A stretch of DNA of 64,000 nucleotides from Coffea arabica (GCF_036785885.1 NC_092317.1:2172501-2236500), one strand, 5' to 3'; positions 1 through 12,813 are shown, counted from the stretch's first letter. Numbers and translations: made by a program. The notes: generated by a model from the sequence alone, not told the origin.

Positions 1-2107
1 ACCATATCACCAAAACTTTTGGCTTTTCCTTCGTCTCATTCAAGAAGAAACGATTTTGATGCATGAGAAAAGTAAAACCCTTCGAATTTACAAATCCGGC
101 TCCGAAAGGTGCTACCGTGCTAGTAGAATTTGCCTGCAAGAAATCTCAATTCATCACTCTGTCAAGATTCTCCTCCCGGACCTCAATTATTTCTTCTTTC
201 TGCTTAATATTTTCACCCAAGCAATATGTTATGTGTCCCAAAAATCTACAACTAATATGGCCCAGAAGGAAAGAAAAAAAAAGATTGACAGAAAGGCGTC
301 ATATCTTCAGTGTTAAGCTGTATTTAGCATAAACAATCAGCAGCTTTTTAATTTTATCTGGGTATCCTTGTCCGTTTCTTTAGCTAGCAAGATCTTGAAA
401 ATTCTAGTAGTTAAGAAAAGTTTGCTCGAAATAATCCATTTTCACAGAGTGTTTGGAAATCTTTAGAAAATCAAAACATTCTCAAATTTCCGGATCCGTA
501 ATCTCTGTGTCTTCGTAGTAATTATTCCGAGCAAACTGTAATGCTACGGACGGTGCCAGACAGCATAAAACAAAAGATTCTTAGTCCCCACTCTGTGTAA
601 TACTTATAAAAGTCTTGGGCCACTCAATAAATTTTCTCAGCGCATGGTTTGGTTTGACAGGGTGGTTTAAGTGTAAAGAGAGAGTTTAATACTAGAAACT
701 CATGAAATCGGCAACAAGCCGTAAGGCTGCTGACATTTCTGTGTATGTAAACATCCCAAAATATTTTACATTCACTAGTCTGATGATGATCTGAGTTGCT
801 AATTTGGTATTTTCCTGATATATGTGATCTAATAAACTTTTCGAGTGATTAAAGAAAGCATCAATACATCCTTTATAAATGTAGAGACAGAAAAGAAAGA
901 GAGAGTGGTCTATTGGATTTGAGTTTAAAGAAGTAATTATAACCAACGAAACATCTGCGGGCATGTCAAATGGCATCTAACTACAAAAGGGGTGTAGACG
1001 TCATCTAATCAGCAAATTTTTTTAGTTGCTTAGAAGACTCATTTCATTGCTTAGTTAGTTAAAGATTACCTCAATAGTTATTAAGTGTCTCCAGGTATCA
1101 TGTAGTCAGTATGTGATATCGTCCCAAATTCAGGTGATTCCTTTTCCCGTGAGGTATTATTAGGTTTGTGCACTTTATGCCCGTAAGTACTCTTAAACAA
1201 GCTCGATCGAGTAAAGTTGTTGCTAATTATAATTTATAAACCCAAGTGCAACAATTTATTTTTTTCATAGTTCGAATGTGCCACCCCAAGGAGGCTTCCT
1301 AGTCGACTTCCAAACCTTAAAAGAAGAGAAGTTGCTTTGTTAAGCAATATACTATGCTCCCCGGACCCCAAAAAAAAAAAGCCACAGCTTACTTAGCACT
1401 CAGGCCACAACAGACATTCTCTGGAAAGTAGTGTGGACCTCAAGACACCGACAAAGTGGAACCTCATTAGTCCATCTTTCTGAATGAGTCCTCTGATTTA
1501 TTTTGTTATAGAGCAAATGGTAAATCAATTTAATTTGAAAAATTCAGAGAAGATGAATTAAGGCCGGGGAAGATTGATAATAAGCTCTGGAAAAAAAGGA
1601 GGGGAGGGGGGAGGAAGAAAAAAGTCTCATCCTGCTTATTCCTTAAGATGAATGTCTGATCAATTAACATATAACATCTAAACTCTATAACTGAACATTT
1701 AAAATTACAAACTAGAATTGAAAAGGTGAAAATCTGATTGAATATTCTGTTTTTGACATATAACCTCTATGTAACACTTTGGAGCAACAACTACACATGA
1801 TCTACATTAAAATGTGAAGTGTTTTATTTTCTTTTATTACGGAAATTTCCTGAGTGCATGGAAACACTTTTCTAAATATTTGCATCAAGTTTGCACACCC
1901 CAGAAACTCTCAAAAGTCTCAATCTTCAGTTCTTCACAAGCTTTTCCCTCTTGAAGGCACCACCACAAGCACCAAAATCAGCTCATGCGCCCTTTAATTC
2001 TTCTTATTAACTCTTTGGCCCATACAACATGTACACGACCATACCACAATGCATGGAGTACAGAATTGAATCCAACCCATAAGGCTTTTTCATTACTAGT
2101 TTCTTCA
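1..2107. other. Gene-free stretch downstream of the DUF761 gene
   Basis: AT-rich non-coding sequence. Short open frames occur on both strands, but none has recognisable domains, biased composition or convincing splice sites. A purine-rich run lies near 1590-1622 and an A-run near 1371-1381. I see no RNA gene and no transposon with clear ends. Confidence 0.6.
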
Positions 2108-2746
2108 TCAACAAGGTCCCAAAGCAGCCATTGCATTTTGCCTCCTCTGATCTTTGTAAAACCTGGATATGAACTCCTCTGCAGCTTCATCCACATGGCT
2201 ATCTTCATCCACATCCCTTAGAGGAAACGGCGAGTCGGTTATCCTCAGCTGCCTAACCATAGGGCTCTTTCCAAACCCTGGCAAAGCCGGCGAGGCCGTT
2301 TCGCTATGCAGCATCTCTAAGGCCCTCATGACAGCATGCACGGCTGCGTCCGAGTCCTCCGCCGCGGGCGCTTGAGTGCAGGTGAAGAGGTTGGAGTGGT
2401 GGTTGCTTTTGCGCTTGCTTAGGTGGAATGGGAGGTGGAAGCTAGGGTAAGCTGGGCTGTTGCTACAGCTGAACTCATAGTATTCGCCAGAGGGAGCCGG
2501 GAAGGGGAGGTGTTTGTCGTGGGAGCGGCGGTGATGGGCGGCGAAAGCAGCGAAGGATGATGCCCAAGTATGGCTGTGGTGGAACATAAGTTTTTGTATA
2601 GCCTTACCGGCTATCTTGCCCCGTTTCATCATCATGTTGAGATCAGTCATTAGTTTTCCCTTGGATATCCCTTTTCTCAACATGAAATACACCACCCGTA
2701 CCATGTGCCAAAACTTTTTGGCTATCACTGGCAAATTTTGCTCCAT
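2108..2746 (-). CDS. DUF761 / ACRE146-like protein (cotton-fibre-expressed type)
   Basis: Intronless frame of 212 residues on the minus strand. The C-terminus (about residues 185-203) reads VDEAAEEFISRFYKDQRRQ, the signature of the DUF761 family. The N-terminus (FWHMVRVVYFMLRKGISKGK, then a DLNMMMKRGKIAGKA stretch) matches the family's conserved basic amphipathic start, known from the tomato/tobacco Avr9/Cf-9 rapidly elicited protein 146 group. The middle is low-complexity, rich in His and Ser. Family members are small plant proteins of unknown biochemical role; several are induced by defence elicitors or expressed in elongating cells. The first ATG opens the conserved N-terminal block, so it is the likely start. 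The 5' leader is CT-rich on the coding strand, common in plant core promoters. The family call is firm; the function is not known. Confidence 0.88.
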   Translation of the reverse strand: MEQNLPVIAKKFWHMVRVVYFMLRKGISKGKLMTDLNMMMKRGKIAGKAIQKLMFHHSHTWASSFAAFAAHHRRSHDKHLPFPAPSGEYYEFSCSNSPAYPSFHLPFHLSKRKSNHHSNLFTCTQAPAAEDSDAAVHAVMRALEMLHSETASPALPGFGKSPMVRQLRITDSPFPLRDVDEDSHVDEAAEEFISRFYKDQRRQNAMAALGPC

Positions 2747-2909
2747 TCTTCTATTATATTGATTTTGGGAGTTGATCAGGTTAGATTTTTTGAAGATAGC
2801 TGTTTTCGAGAGAGGAAGAGAGAATTTGTATGAGAGAGTTTTGGAGAGGAGGGTAGGAAGAATTAGAAATGTGTTTTAATTTGACAAGAGGGCAAGGAAT
2901 GGGAGGTGG

Positions 2910-2917
2910 TATATAAA
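2910..2917 (-). promoter_or_regulatory. Possible TATA element of the DUF761 gene
   Basis: The coding strand reads TTTATATA about 165 bases upstream of the ATG at 2746, followed by a CT-rich leader. Spacing suits a plant TATA box. The other strand reads TATATAAA, so orientation is ambiguous. Confidence 0.35.
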
Positions 2918-5900
2918 GGGCTGAATGGCGAAGGGGGACCCATATGAAGTTGTACTTTAACGTTAACCTAAAGTGACCAGTTAGTGCACGGAAATTTCAG
3001 CTTATTGTAATTGTAATTGTGGTCGCGTCTGTGTGTGTGTGTGTTTTCTTGCATATGTGGGATACTTAATTTGCGTAATTATTGACACTTGTATGCAGTT
3101 TAACTTTTGGTAGAGTTAATCAAGGGTTAGACTTCACATTTGGTTGATAAGATTATTCGAAGTTTCTTCTGGCTGTAGAACTCTGGCCATATCAAACAAG
3201 CTCAATCAGAAATGACCAGCAAACATGAAAAACATCATTGTTAATTGTACATCAATCATTCATTAGTGATCTACTTAACATTCATAATTAAGAATTTAGG
3301 TTATGATAATTGGCGATAGAACTACTTCCTACTTATCAATAATTGTAATGAATCCAGTAAGTAATTAACGAGTATTCAAATGGGCCAAATTTTTTGATGG
3401 CCATAGATATTTGTCATTTGAAAATGACCTCACAAACGAGAGCAACAAGTGTCACCCCAGTTGTAGTTTTTTTTCATGAAAATTACTAATCCTGACATAT
3501 ATCCGTTGATCACAAATTAATAAATGAGCATGCACCTACACATGAAAATCATTTTTCTGATGTCTGTTTCTAATGGTCAGGAACATAGGAGGGATCAGAG
3601 ACTTGAACACGGTTTTGGGAGAAAAATGGTATTGAAACTTAATTAAGCCAAATGTCTGGGTCACTATAGTATACACTGTTCACTTGAACCAATTGTTCCT
3701 CTCAACACAAGCGTTGTTTCAGTGAACTCTTTTTTTTTTTTTTTTTTTTCTTCAAATGATGCTAAGCTACTCGAACCCAAAAACGTTACTGATCAAAGTT
3801 TCATACGAGGGAGGGCCTAAAACAAAAATAACTGTTCATTTTGTAGTTTAGAAGCAAAGCTGTTGGATGAGGATCAAGGTCATGAGACATTTATTGGTGC
3901 TTGGATAATCCTGTTCCAGATTTGATGTATGGATTTTAATACGAAATATGGCGTCCAAGTGTTAGACAAACTAAAAGCAGCCCAATATCTAATTTCTCCT
4001 TGACAAGGATATTTTCTCTTAACTTTATCACACCTGTCCTTTGAAAAAATTTAAAAAAAAATGAAATTACGGTTGCAAGAAATGATTACTATGCATCGGC
4101 AGAAAGAAGTTAACTTTAGCCACTGGAAAGGTTTACTTAGCAGGGAAGGTTTCCCCCAGCCACGTGCCGCGTTGTGTTCAATGTGGGGAATGGGGGAAAG
4201 AAAATGATAGGCAAATCAACAAAACGAAAACTTCCATCCCATAACCAAACAAGGAAACCATTCCAATCTAAACTTGGCGGCCTGTGGGCACTTTTAAATC
4301 TGGAAAGCCAAACGTGCATAATTTGGTTGGTCACCTTCGATATCATAATTCATATCTTCATATACATATTTTTTTTTAAAAAAAAATCCCATTAATTATC
4401 TGCATGGATATTGCTGGACCAGAAATAAAATCTCAACTGTTATACAGCCTCAAAACAAAAAAAAAAAGATGCGAATATCAGATTTTTTTTTTTCCTTTTC
4501 TTGTATCATTATTATTATTTGTTTTTTCATCATCGTGAACATCCTACTCTCATTTGTCCTTTGTCTTCTTCTTATAGAGCTCGAGGCACGAGCAACTAGA
4601 GAATAAGTCAAACCAACGCCAGTTCCAGGACCAGACGGTCGGTACGACTTCTTTGCCTTAGCCCTTAAGGGAAATTTTGATGCTATTTCTTGTAACACAT
4701 ACGAGTATTAGTAGTATTACGGACGACGGGAAATGTGGGTAAATTACTCTGATCTCCCATGTACTTTCATGCATGGACATTCCCTCCGGTTGAATTAATA
4801 CAATAACGTCCATATATATTTTCCTTCTCTTCAAGCTGCTTGTGCTTCAAACATGTAAGATTCATCTAACGTAACGTAATGGTGACACAAATATTAACAA
4901 AGCTTTCAAATTAACTGTGGGGGTGATCTCTTGTATTTATATCATGATGACAAACTTCACAAAATTAAGAGCAGATGGTGCTGTAACTTCATTCCACCAC
5001 CTTCGACCACAGTGGAGGATTCAAGAAAATGTTTGTGCAGGTGTTTTCCAGCAAGTTTATGCATACGAATTCAGAGACGAACATGTGTATATACACTGAA
5101 CCCGCGCCTGCATGTATGCGCACGCATCAACAATACGTCCATACACTTTGCACGAATGATTACTACCAGCTAAGCTAGTAGATAGAGTAAGATTTTTAGC
5201 TTTATTTCTTAAAACCGCAAAATGAGCCTTGACAATGCTTTGCACTAAAGCTATGACTTTTACCTATGAATCCATCCCCGGTTTCCTCCATTCAACAGGC
5301 ACAGCTGTTGACAACTAGTAAGTAATAAGACAATGGGGGAAAGAAAAGCCTGTCAAACTTGAGCGCTCTATTACTCTATGCATGGATTGGTCATCAAACT
5401 CAAAGTGTGCGACCTAGTCCCTTTTGCAGTTTGCATTACTAAAAAATGATTCTTTCTCTTGCTTTTGTGCTCTTTTTGAAGCTCGTAAGTCCTTGCTAAC
5501 TTTCGAAATTCACCGAACTTTGTTGCTCTTTTGGCCATATTGGTTGACGACCTAAAAAGATATGAAAACTACATGGTTTTGCTTTATTAGCTCTGCCTTT
5601 TGCTTTGAGTGGTCGAATTTGGACAACAAAGAGAATGATAAATATGATCAATTGTTTCCCACTGCAATTTCCACGTTCTTCACTTCTTTTGCTACTATTA
5701 TGAAATCACGATCTTGGCTCATGAGATGTGTATTTAGCTCATGAATTGAAACCACTACTCTTTGAGTAACCTGCTCCCAAGATCCTTTTTTTTTTTTTTA
5801 ATGTCTCTCTCTTTCTTTTCTCAAGCAAAAACTAAACATTTCCAAGTATTACATAACGTTAATGTATTACATGCACCCTTTCACCAAAATTGTGCCGGGA

Positions 5901-6329
5901 CTAAGTGTTCCCCGGCCACCCCTCCAATTCCTATTTTTGGCCGGAGACATGCGATTTTCTTCCGCTGTACTTCATGGTGTACATGGCCCCTCCAATTCTA
6001 TTAATATTGTACTATTAATTTATGTTGAAGCAAACGCTCTTCCAATTAAACTGGACTTCAATAGATTTTTCATTAGTCATACATCACTGCTTGTATAGCT
6101 GTACTCCTGTACTTCTGTCTCTTTGCAAGCATAGAGGGTTATAGTGCCGTTTTGGCTTTTGCTTTGTCTTCCTTTTTAAGTATTCTACTATTTTGTCACC
6201 AAAAGGCCTTCAAACACGGAGTCTGAGAAATGTGAAATTTGAAAGATGGTCAGAGCAGCTTTACCTCTACCTAATCAAGTCTTAGGAGTAAGGGACACAA
6301 TAATATATGCGTTCCGTGCTTGTGAAAGC

Positions 6330-6371
6330 ACCCAATTATTACCCGTACAGACCCAATTATAACCCGTACAG
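6330..6371. repeat. 21-bp tandem pair
   Basis: Two adjacent 21-base units (6330-6350 and 6351-6371), each starting ACCCAATTAT and ending CCCGTACAG, differ at one base. This is probably a simple local duplication. Confidence 0.8.
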
Positions 6372-6519
6372 ATTATGGTGTACCTATATATATAATGAGT
6401 AGTTAATTTTGGGGGTTTAGCATCTCAGATTTCATGTGATAAATAATTTTTGGCAGAGATCTGAAATTGTCTAACATATTATTTTTTCTTTGGTTAATTA
6501 ATGGAGAAGATGCAATCAC

Positions 6520-6522
<3 letters not shown>

Positions 6523-6582
<60 letters not shown>
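6523..6582. repeat. (AT)30 microsatellite
   Basis: About 60 bases of uninterrupted AT dinucleotide. Arrays of this length are usually highly polymorphic. Confidence 0.95.
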
Positions 6583-6585
<3 letters not shown>

Positions 6586-6996
6586 CTGCCATTGCACTAC
6601 GATGAATCAAAAATCTTTTTCGTGACCCACATTAGTTGAGACGTGAAATGTGAAGGCCCAAATTTGATTTTCTATAGACCATTCACTCAAATTTTTAGTT
6701 GAATTCTTTTCAAAAGGACAAAATAATTGGTTGAATATTTCATTCGATGGGTCGGCATGGGGATATAAATATTCGAGACATAAGTGTGTTTTGATAGAAT
6801 ATTATTGGAATAATTTTTTTTGAAAATAATACTATAACATTTTTATGATAATATATATGTGAAATAAAAATAATTTAAAAATATGTTTATATTGCAATCA
6901 AAAACTTTTTGGCAAATGATGTACAATCCAAACAAATCTAGACAGATGAATATCAAAAAATTACATGACAGGTAAGTTACTTTTCCACTTTATGCG

Positions 6997-7152
6997 AGTC
7001 TATTTGGATTGTTATTTTTTGAAATTTTTATAAAAATATGTACTCTAGTAGCATTTTAATGTATGTGATGTAAAACAAAAGTAACAGGGAGATGTGTTCG
7101 CAAAAAATTCTAAACGTTTTTTAGAAAAAAAAAAATGCAATCCAAACAAGCC
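6997..7152. mobile_element. Small inverted-repeat element (MITE), TTTGGATTG family
   Basis: The left end carries TATTTGGATTG and the right end GCAATCCAAACAAGCC, which is its reverse complement apart from small changes. The interior is AT-rich with no coding capacity. The same ends bound the element at 18130-18266, so these look like two members of one non-autonomous DNA-transposon family. A clean target duplication is not visible, so the exact ends are approximate. Confidence 0.6.
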
Positions 7153-8920
7153 AAAATCAAGGACGGACTCCACAAGGTTGATATCATCATTGTCGGGTTT
7201 CTCTTATTTCTGGCGCGTCAAGCTTTTTATGCAAACGATTCCCATCGAAGAGAGAGGAAAGAACTTGTCCCGCGTTGGACCCGGACAAAATCGGAAAAAA
7301 GAAAATGAAAAGTTAAGAATTGTTGAGAGTAGGGTGGCGGGTGGCTGCGACGAAAATTGATCCGATAATATCTTGGGCTGTAATCTAACGTCTACTATGA
7401 ATAATGGTCTCTGGTCCATAAGGTGTAATTTTTGGAGTTGGTCATTAATGAGGTATGCCAGAACTTGTTACCTGTTTATTTAATCGACTTGACAAGTCCA
7501 GCTTAATTTTTTTTCCCTCCTTTTGGCTAATTTTTGCCAAGGAAGATGAAGGGAAACTAAAACTTGTAAAATTTGTTCCACAACTTCTTTTATCCCTTTC
7601 TGTTTTCCCATTCTGGGTTTAATTTCATAAATATCAAAAGTGCTTTAACTTCTTTTTAACTTCTAATCAAGACCATTCCATGAAGTTTTACACTCAGTAA
7701 TACTACTAAATGCTTTGAAATCGTACAACAGTTTGTTTTGATAACAGGCTCCTGAAACATTTTGTTAAAAGAATTCATAATCTATGCTAATGAGAGAGAA
7801 TCTTTAAGAAATGACCTGACTGCTGCTGATTCATTTTGGTTTGCGTAGAACAAAGTACGCAACGTGCTGAAGTCAAGAAAACCTCTGCTCCATTCATTCT
7901 CAAGAAAGGGAGATATTTTGAGTTCTTCTAGACCGTCTGATTGTCAGTCACGCGAGAATTGGTCATGCAAAGCTGTACTATCAACTCAACTCAAAAAGTT
8001 GGAGCATCGTCCAATTTTGCATGCACGAAAGGCTACTCATACCAAATTTGACAAAAGCATTCATGTAGTATAAAGCAACAATTTCTCCTTTCATCTGGAG
8101 CAAATTAATATGTGATCTACGAAGCATGTAGTCATCTTCAATACAGTTACGTTACATTACATCGACCACCAAAGGTTGGGTTGGGGGTTCATAGATTTTG
8201 GTTCTCGTGAACAGTGGTTTCATTCCGATGGAGTAAATTGATTTCGACCACAGCCCCTTCTCTGAAAAAAGCGTGCTTTCGTTTATATGGTTAAACTTGG
8301 CCGACATGTGAACTCGCGCAACTTGTAGCAATTTATGGACAACGTTAGCCCTCTTAAAAAATATTCGTGAAAGGAACATCGGAGCAGTTACAAGTTAATT
8401 ATTAGGAGACACAAAAAAGAAAAATAAACTCTAAATTTAGGAGCCGAAAAATGGGCATGTTAAGCTCCATAACATGCTAGTACTATTGGAAATTAACCTT
8501 GGGGGATTATTATGTGTATTAGCATTAAGTATTTGTCTCAATCGTTTCAGCAACTAATTATTAATTCCGACGACGGAGCCTTGATTAAGAGAACTCGGCT
8601 AAATAACCTCGTGCAATCTTAACAAATTAATTACTAATAACATCTTAAATAAATACCTCGTGATTCAAAAGAGATGCTAGCTTTTCCTGTTGAGTGGCTT
8701 CAGTCCCCTCGTGAAAAATCCAGTGCTTTGATGTTTGATCAGCACCAATCACATTTAGATTCGAAAGTGGCATCTAAGTTTCTATGGTCCACAGATTCTA
8801 CTTTTTGGCTGCCAAGAGGAAGAGAACGTACGATAATGTCTATATATACCCGATGCATTAGGCTTAAATTTCTTCCAACAGTACTCGTTGATCACAGAGT
8901 ATCCTCAACAAGGAGGTTCT

Positions 8921-8927
8921 TATATAG
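8921..8927 (+). promoter_or_regulatory. Probable TATA box of the DUF1677 gene
   Basis: TATATAG lies 143 bases before the ATG at 9070, in a normal position for a plant TATA box with a 5' leader of roughly 110 bases. A second TATATA-like match sits near 8839, farther than usual. Confidence 0.45.
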
Positions 8928-9069
8928 CTTCCCATCAAGTCAAAATATTTCACCAATAACAGTACTACGTACTTTCATCAAGAAGTCTTGAGTAGTCAGC
9001 TCAACTTTGCTGCACAAACAATTTGACAATTGAGACCCCCTCCACCACAATCAACGTACTATCACCCAT

Positions 9070-9621
9070 ATGGCACCCCATGGAGAGGCAATAGTAAGCT
9101 CCTACGCCCCAACCAATAACTTCAACAAACCCCGGAGGCTGTCAAACGATAACCTTAAAAGGACAACATCTGATATCTCTTTTGAGCTGAGTAAAGAGCC
9201 AGTAGACGTAAATCTACAGGCAATATGCGAGGTTGAAGATGCGAAGTGCGAGTGCTGTGGCATGACTGAAGAGTACACGCTCGAGTACATCAACGAAGTT
9301 CGCGACAAGTTTTGTGGGAAGTGGATTTGCGGGTTGTGTACCGAAGCAGTCAAGGAAGAAATGGAGAAGAACGGAGGGAATAGAGAAGCAGCATTGGAGG
9401 CTCACATGAATGCATGTTTTAGGTTCAACAAGTTTGGTAGGGCCTATCCAGTTCTTTCCCAAGCTCGGGCCATGAGAGAGATGTTCAAGAAGAGCGTCAG
9501 TTTGGATGGAAGAGGATTTAGAGCGAATAAAAGTGTCCAAAAGAAAGGTCAAATTGCTCGGAGCTCGAGCTGCATTCCTGCCATAACCAGGGAGATCAAT
9601 GACTTTAAACTAGGGAATTAA
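9070..9621 (+). CDS. DUF1677 family protein
   Basis: Intronless frame of 183 residues. The centre (residues about 55-125) has the DUF1677 layout: a CECCG cluster (Cys60, 62, 63), the TEEYT...YI block, FCGKWICGLC (Cys82, 87, 90), an EAVKEE helix, then AHMNACFRFNKFGR with Cys116. The cysteine spacing suggests a small metal-binding fold, though no function is established for this plant-specific family. The N-terminal 45 residues are Ser/Asn/Arg-rich, and the C-terminus is basic and serine-rich. Length is usual for the family. The ATG at 9070 is the first in the frame and follows a plausible TATA-bearing leader. The family call is confident; a function cannot be given. Confidence 0.9.
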   Translation: MAPHGEAIVSSYAPTNNFNKPRRLSNDNLKRTTSDISFELSKEPVDVNLQAICEVEDAKCECCGMTEEYTLEYINEVRDKFCGKWICGLCTEAVKEEMEKNGGNREAALEAHMNACFRFNKFGRAYPVLSQARAMREMFKKSVSLDGRGFRANKSVQKKGQIARSSSCIPAITREINDFKLGN

Positions 9622-12261
9622 CTCTATGTATATGTACTATTTGGATCGATCTTTAATACTGTTTTTTTTTTTTTTTCTTAAACAGTTTTTGGTTGATCCG
9701 ATGCTTTCTGTTAACTGCTTTTTCTGTAGGGATTTTTTTCCCTTCGGTTAATTTGTCAACTAAGTTATATTGCGCCACTAGGGTATTCTCCTGCTCTTCC
9801 CCTTCCCGTGTATGTGAGCATCCAAATACTGTAGTTTTTTTTTTAATATCCAAATAATGTAATTCAAAAGTAAATACTCTGGATTATCCAGAGTGTTCTA
9901 GTTTTAAGAAATATTCATTTCCTAATTAATTTCTTTTCTGTTTGATATTCATTTCCTGTCTCACTAATTTTTTTTGGAAGCTTTCAAGGTAGTAACATTG
10001 GTGGTGGTGGTGGTGGTGTGGAGAGTCGTACCGCCAATGGTACTACAATCTCGTGGCGCAATTTTGGGAAATTTACAACCACAAACCGCGGTTTCTTGCC
10101 AAAGTCACAATTCTAGGATTAGATTTGGCAAAAAAAATCATCTAAAAAAACGAGTTCATCATTTCATCTAAAAAAAAACGACTGAAAATTATGACATTCA
10201 TTAGTGAAAGACAGAAATATGAGAATTCTTAAAATTAAGGAAATGGATCAGTGTCATCTTTTAGTTTTTTTTTCATTTAAACCATATTATCATTTAATAT
10301 AAAATTTTCTTAATTAAAAATAGAAATTTCTTATCGTGTGAGCGGCTACAGTTGTTGTAAAATAAATTATTTTTCTTACTTGGTTCCACCTCAACAAGAT
10401 ACTTGGGCCTCACAGGAGTCCGCGAGTACCCATTATATCGAAATCCAGGAGGCCCTAGAAATTTAAAGATGACGTAGATTGCAAATCGCCACTAAACTAA
10501 CATGAAGGTGAGGCCCGGACAGTTTCTATGTGGCAGTATTTCAGGCATAGACATCAGCAATGGCCACCGCCTCAATGATTTTAGTGGCCTAGATGAACCT
10601 AATCAAGCAACTTAAACTTAGTTTGATTTTTTCTTAGAGCTCAAAATCATGTTGAATTTTGAATTGATCGTCATTTAAACTGTTTTATTGAGACACCAAA
10701 AAAAAAAAAAAAAAAAGTCTGAACAAGTTTTATTGATCGTCATTCTTTTTTGCCAACTGATTTATTTAAACACTAGCCGTAATTACTTCACGTACGGACC
10801 CTAACAAAATCACAGACAATAGGCCTTCGTACATGCAGTGCACATAAGCATGCCCTCTGCTTTCTTGTGTGTGTCTCTTGGTATGATTGATTCTGTTTGA
10901 TCCTAGGTGGCACTCTTTGTGTTTCTCTGCTATGATTTGACTATTTCTTGTTTTTCCATCTATTTTAGGTGATGATAAGTGACACTGAAGCATGGTTAAT
11001 TTCATCAGTCATAGCACCCAGTCAGAAAAATGGAGAAAAGAAACTATTTGAATGGATTGTAGATTCAACTGAGAAAGTAATCAATAAAATTAGTGATGCG
11101 AATACAAAAAGAGAAATACAAAATTAGCCCTAACAAAAGAACAAAGATGACCTGAAAATACTGGAGAATGTTCTTAGCATTTCCTCTGCTTTTTGCTCCA
11201 AGAATCTATTTCCCTTTAAGCCTAAAATGTTAATCGAATAGTAGAGTATGTTAGGAAAATGATCAGATGAGAAAGCGAGAGAGAGAGAATTTGTGATCCG
11301 AAATCTATTTCTGATTTCTCAATTCTCTTCGCAGCAGCAAAATCACAAAATTATAGATCACAAGACTGTGTGGAAAAATCATTCTTAATGCACAAAAGCT
11401 ATGCTGAGTTTTTGACACCTTGCTGTGTAAAATGATAAAATGTTCTTGTTATAAGTTCTGGAAATAAGTATTAAATATTTCCAGCAACCAGTACCAACAT
11501 ATTTACAGTCAAATACTTCAAAAATGGAAATCTTGTTCTTTTATAAAGTTCCTCATTTTATTGATGCCTCACTCGATCAATGTTTTTGAGATACTTATAC
11601 AAATTATTAGCTCAAAAGTTATAGTAGTGACTCTTATAGATAGATTTAGTATACTCCAAAGTATTCACAAAGATAAAGGAAAATGTCCTACATATTTTCG
11701 AATATATTATTCTTTCAACTCAATTGAAATCAAGAGTTTGTCAATGCATGGACAAACGTACATTTGTGTAAATTACTTTGCTATTTGGGGGGGAGGGGGA
11801 GACATGCATAATAAACTCCATGCACTCTTTTTACCCAACATTGAGTATGTGCAATGTTCCAAATATCTATTCATGAACCAAATACAATATACAAACCTAC
11901 TTTAATTTCTATAGAGATCCATCGACTAGTTGTAATACACCGAAAGCATAGTCATTACCTTCCTCGCCTCCTATCTGCAACATTCAAAAAGTCTATTATT
12001 GAACGAGGGAACTGATTTTTTATGGCTTTTTCTTCCTGGCTGATGCTCCACTATTGTGTCGGATTAATCATTTATGGCTTTTTTTAAATTTTTGAAGTGA
12101 AAGAATTTAGTTAATTACTTAATTTACGGTTAGATCGTCCATCAAGTGCACGACCTTACAAATCGAACTGCCGTCACTGAGCAGTTGTTTCTGTTTGTAT
12201 GCAGCCTATCTATTGATTCGACAGTAAGGCCCCAAATAGGTCTCTGCCTCTGCTTACAAAA
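9622..12261. other. Intergenic spacer
   Basis: AT-rich and non-coding as far as I can see. It contains a short GGT repeat (about 10000-10018), an A-run (about 10698-10716) and a G-rich tract near 11787-11800. A polypyrimidine-rich stretch ending in TATGCAG at about 12204 could be the acceptor of a 5'-UTR intron of the next gene. Confidence 0.5.
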
Positions 12262-12813
12262 ATGAAGCTAGAGATTGTGCAATCGGGAAAGATACCTAAG
12301 AATCAGGCATTGCTAGTGTATAACCGTAATTTGAAGACTGAAGAAGAGGCCAGAAAAGAGGATGATGCTAATTTGAAGGATGCTGAAGCTGCCAAATTTG
12401 CCGAGGACCCAGTGGAGGAGTTCAAAGCTGCAGCTCGACGGGAAATTACAAGGGATGCTGTTGCTGGGGTTCGGGTAGCTATTCAAAAAGGGCCTGTGGA
12501 AGGTCCAGTTGAATTGACCAGCAAACTTCTTGGATATTCGAAACGGAATAGGTCATTGGAGCAAAAGAAAAGGCTCAAGCAGATTGTAGCAGTCAGGGAG
12601 TACCTCCAGGAACTTGTTAAGAACCAAGCTGCTAAGAAGAGTGGTGGTCCACATGTTGTTCGGGCCAGGGGCGGCGAAGAAAGTGAACAGAATGAGAATG
12701 AGAGAGAAAAAGAAAAAGGGAGTGGGAATGAGAGTGAGAGTGAGAGTGAGAATGATGGTAGCACTAGTGGGAATGGGACCTGGAATGATAGTTTGTTTGG
12801 CTCGGATCTCTAG
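12262..12813 (+). CDS. Unrecognised small charged protein with acidic Ser/Glu-rich tail
   Basis: Open frame of 183 residues from an ATG at 12262; an in-frame stop lies about 45 bases upstream, so the start is well bounded. The first 120 residues are mixed and structured-looking, with many Glu/Lys/Arg (for example AAKFAEDPVEEFKAAARREI). A KSGG...RARGGEE linker leads into a low-complexity tail of alternating Glu, Ser, Asn and Gly. I do not recognise the family and assign no function. A likely splice acceptor (TATGCAG) 55 bases upstream suggests an intron in the 5' UTR, which argues for an expressed gene over a chance frame. It could also be a processed copy of a longer gene. Confidence 0.6.
   Translation: MKLEIVQSGKIPKNQALLVYNRNLKTEEEARKEDDANLKDAEAAKFAEDPVEEFKAAARREITRDAVAGVRVAIQKGPVEGPVELTSKLLGYSKRNRSLEQKKRLKQIVAVREYLQELVKNQAAKKSGGPHVVRARGGEESEQNENEREKEKGSGNESESESENDGSTSGNGTWNDSLFGSDL

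Larger units (their letters stand above)
2747..9069. other. Long intergenic spacer between DUF761 and DUF1677 genes
   Basis: More than 6 kb with no supported gene. It holds a T-run (near 3729-3749), a 21-bp tandem pair, a long (AT)n array and at least one small inverted-repeat transposon, all listed separately. The two flanking genes point away from each other, so both promoters must lie here. I found no tRNA, rRNA or conserved coding exon. Confidence 0.6.

Noticed and set aside
4450-4698. Minus-strand frame containing SYRPSGPGTGVG, faintly like a CEP/PIP signalling peptide
   Set aside because: No signal peptide, no closing His, and the rest is low-complexity Lys/Ile sequence from a homopolymer-rich tract; likely chance.
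6523-6582. Long AT array as a possible regulatory or matrix-attachment site
   Set aside because: A plain microsatellite explains it.
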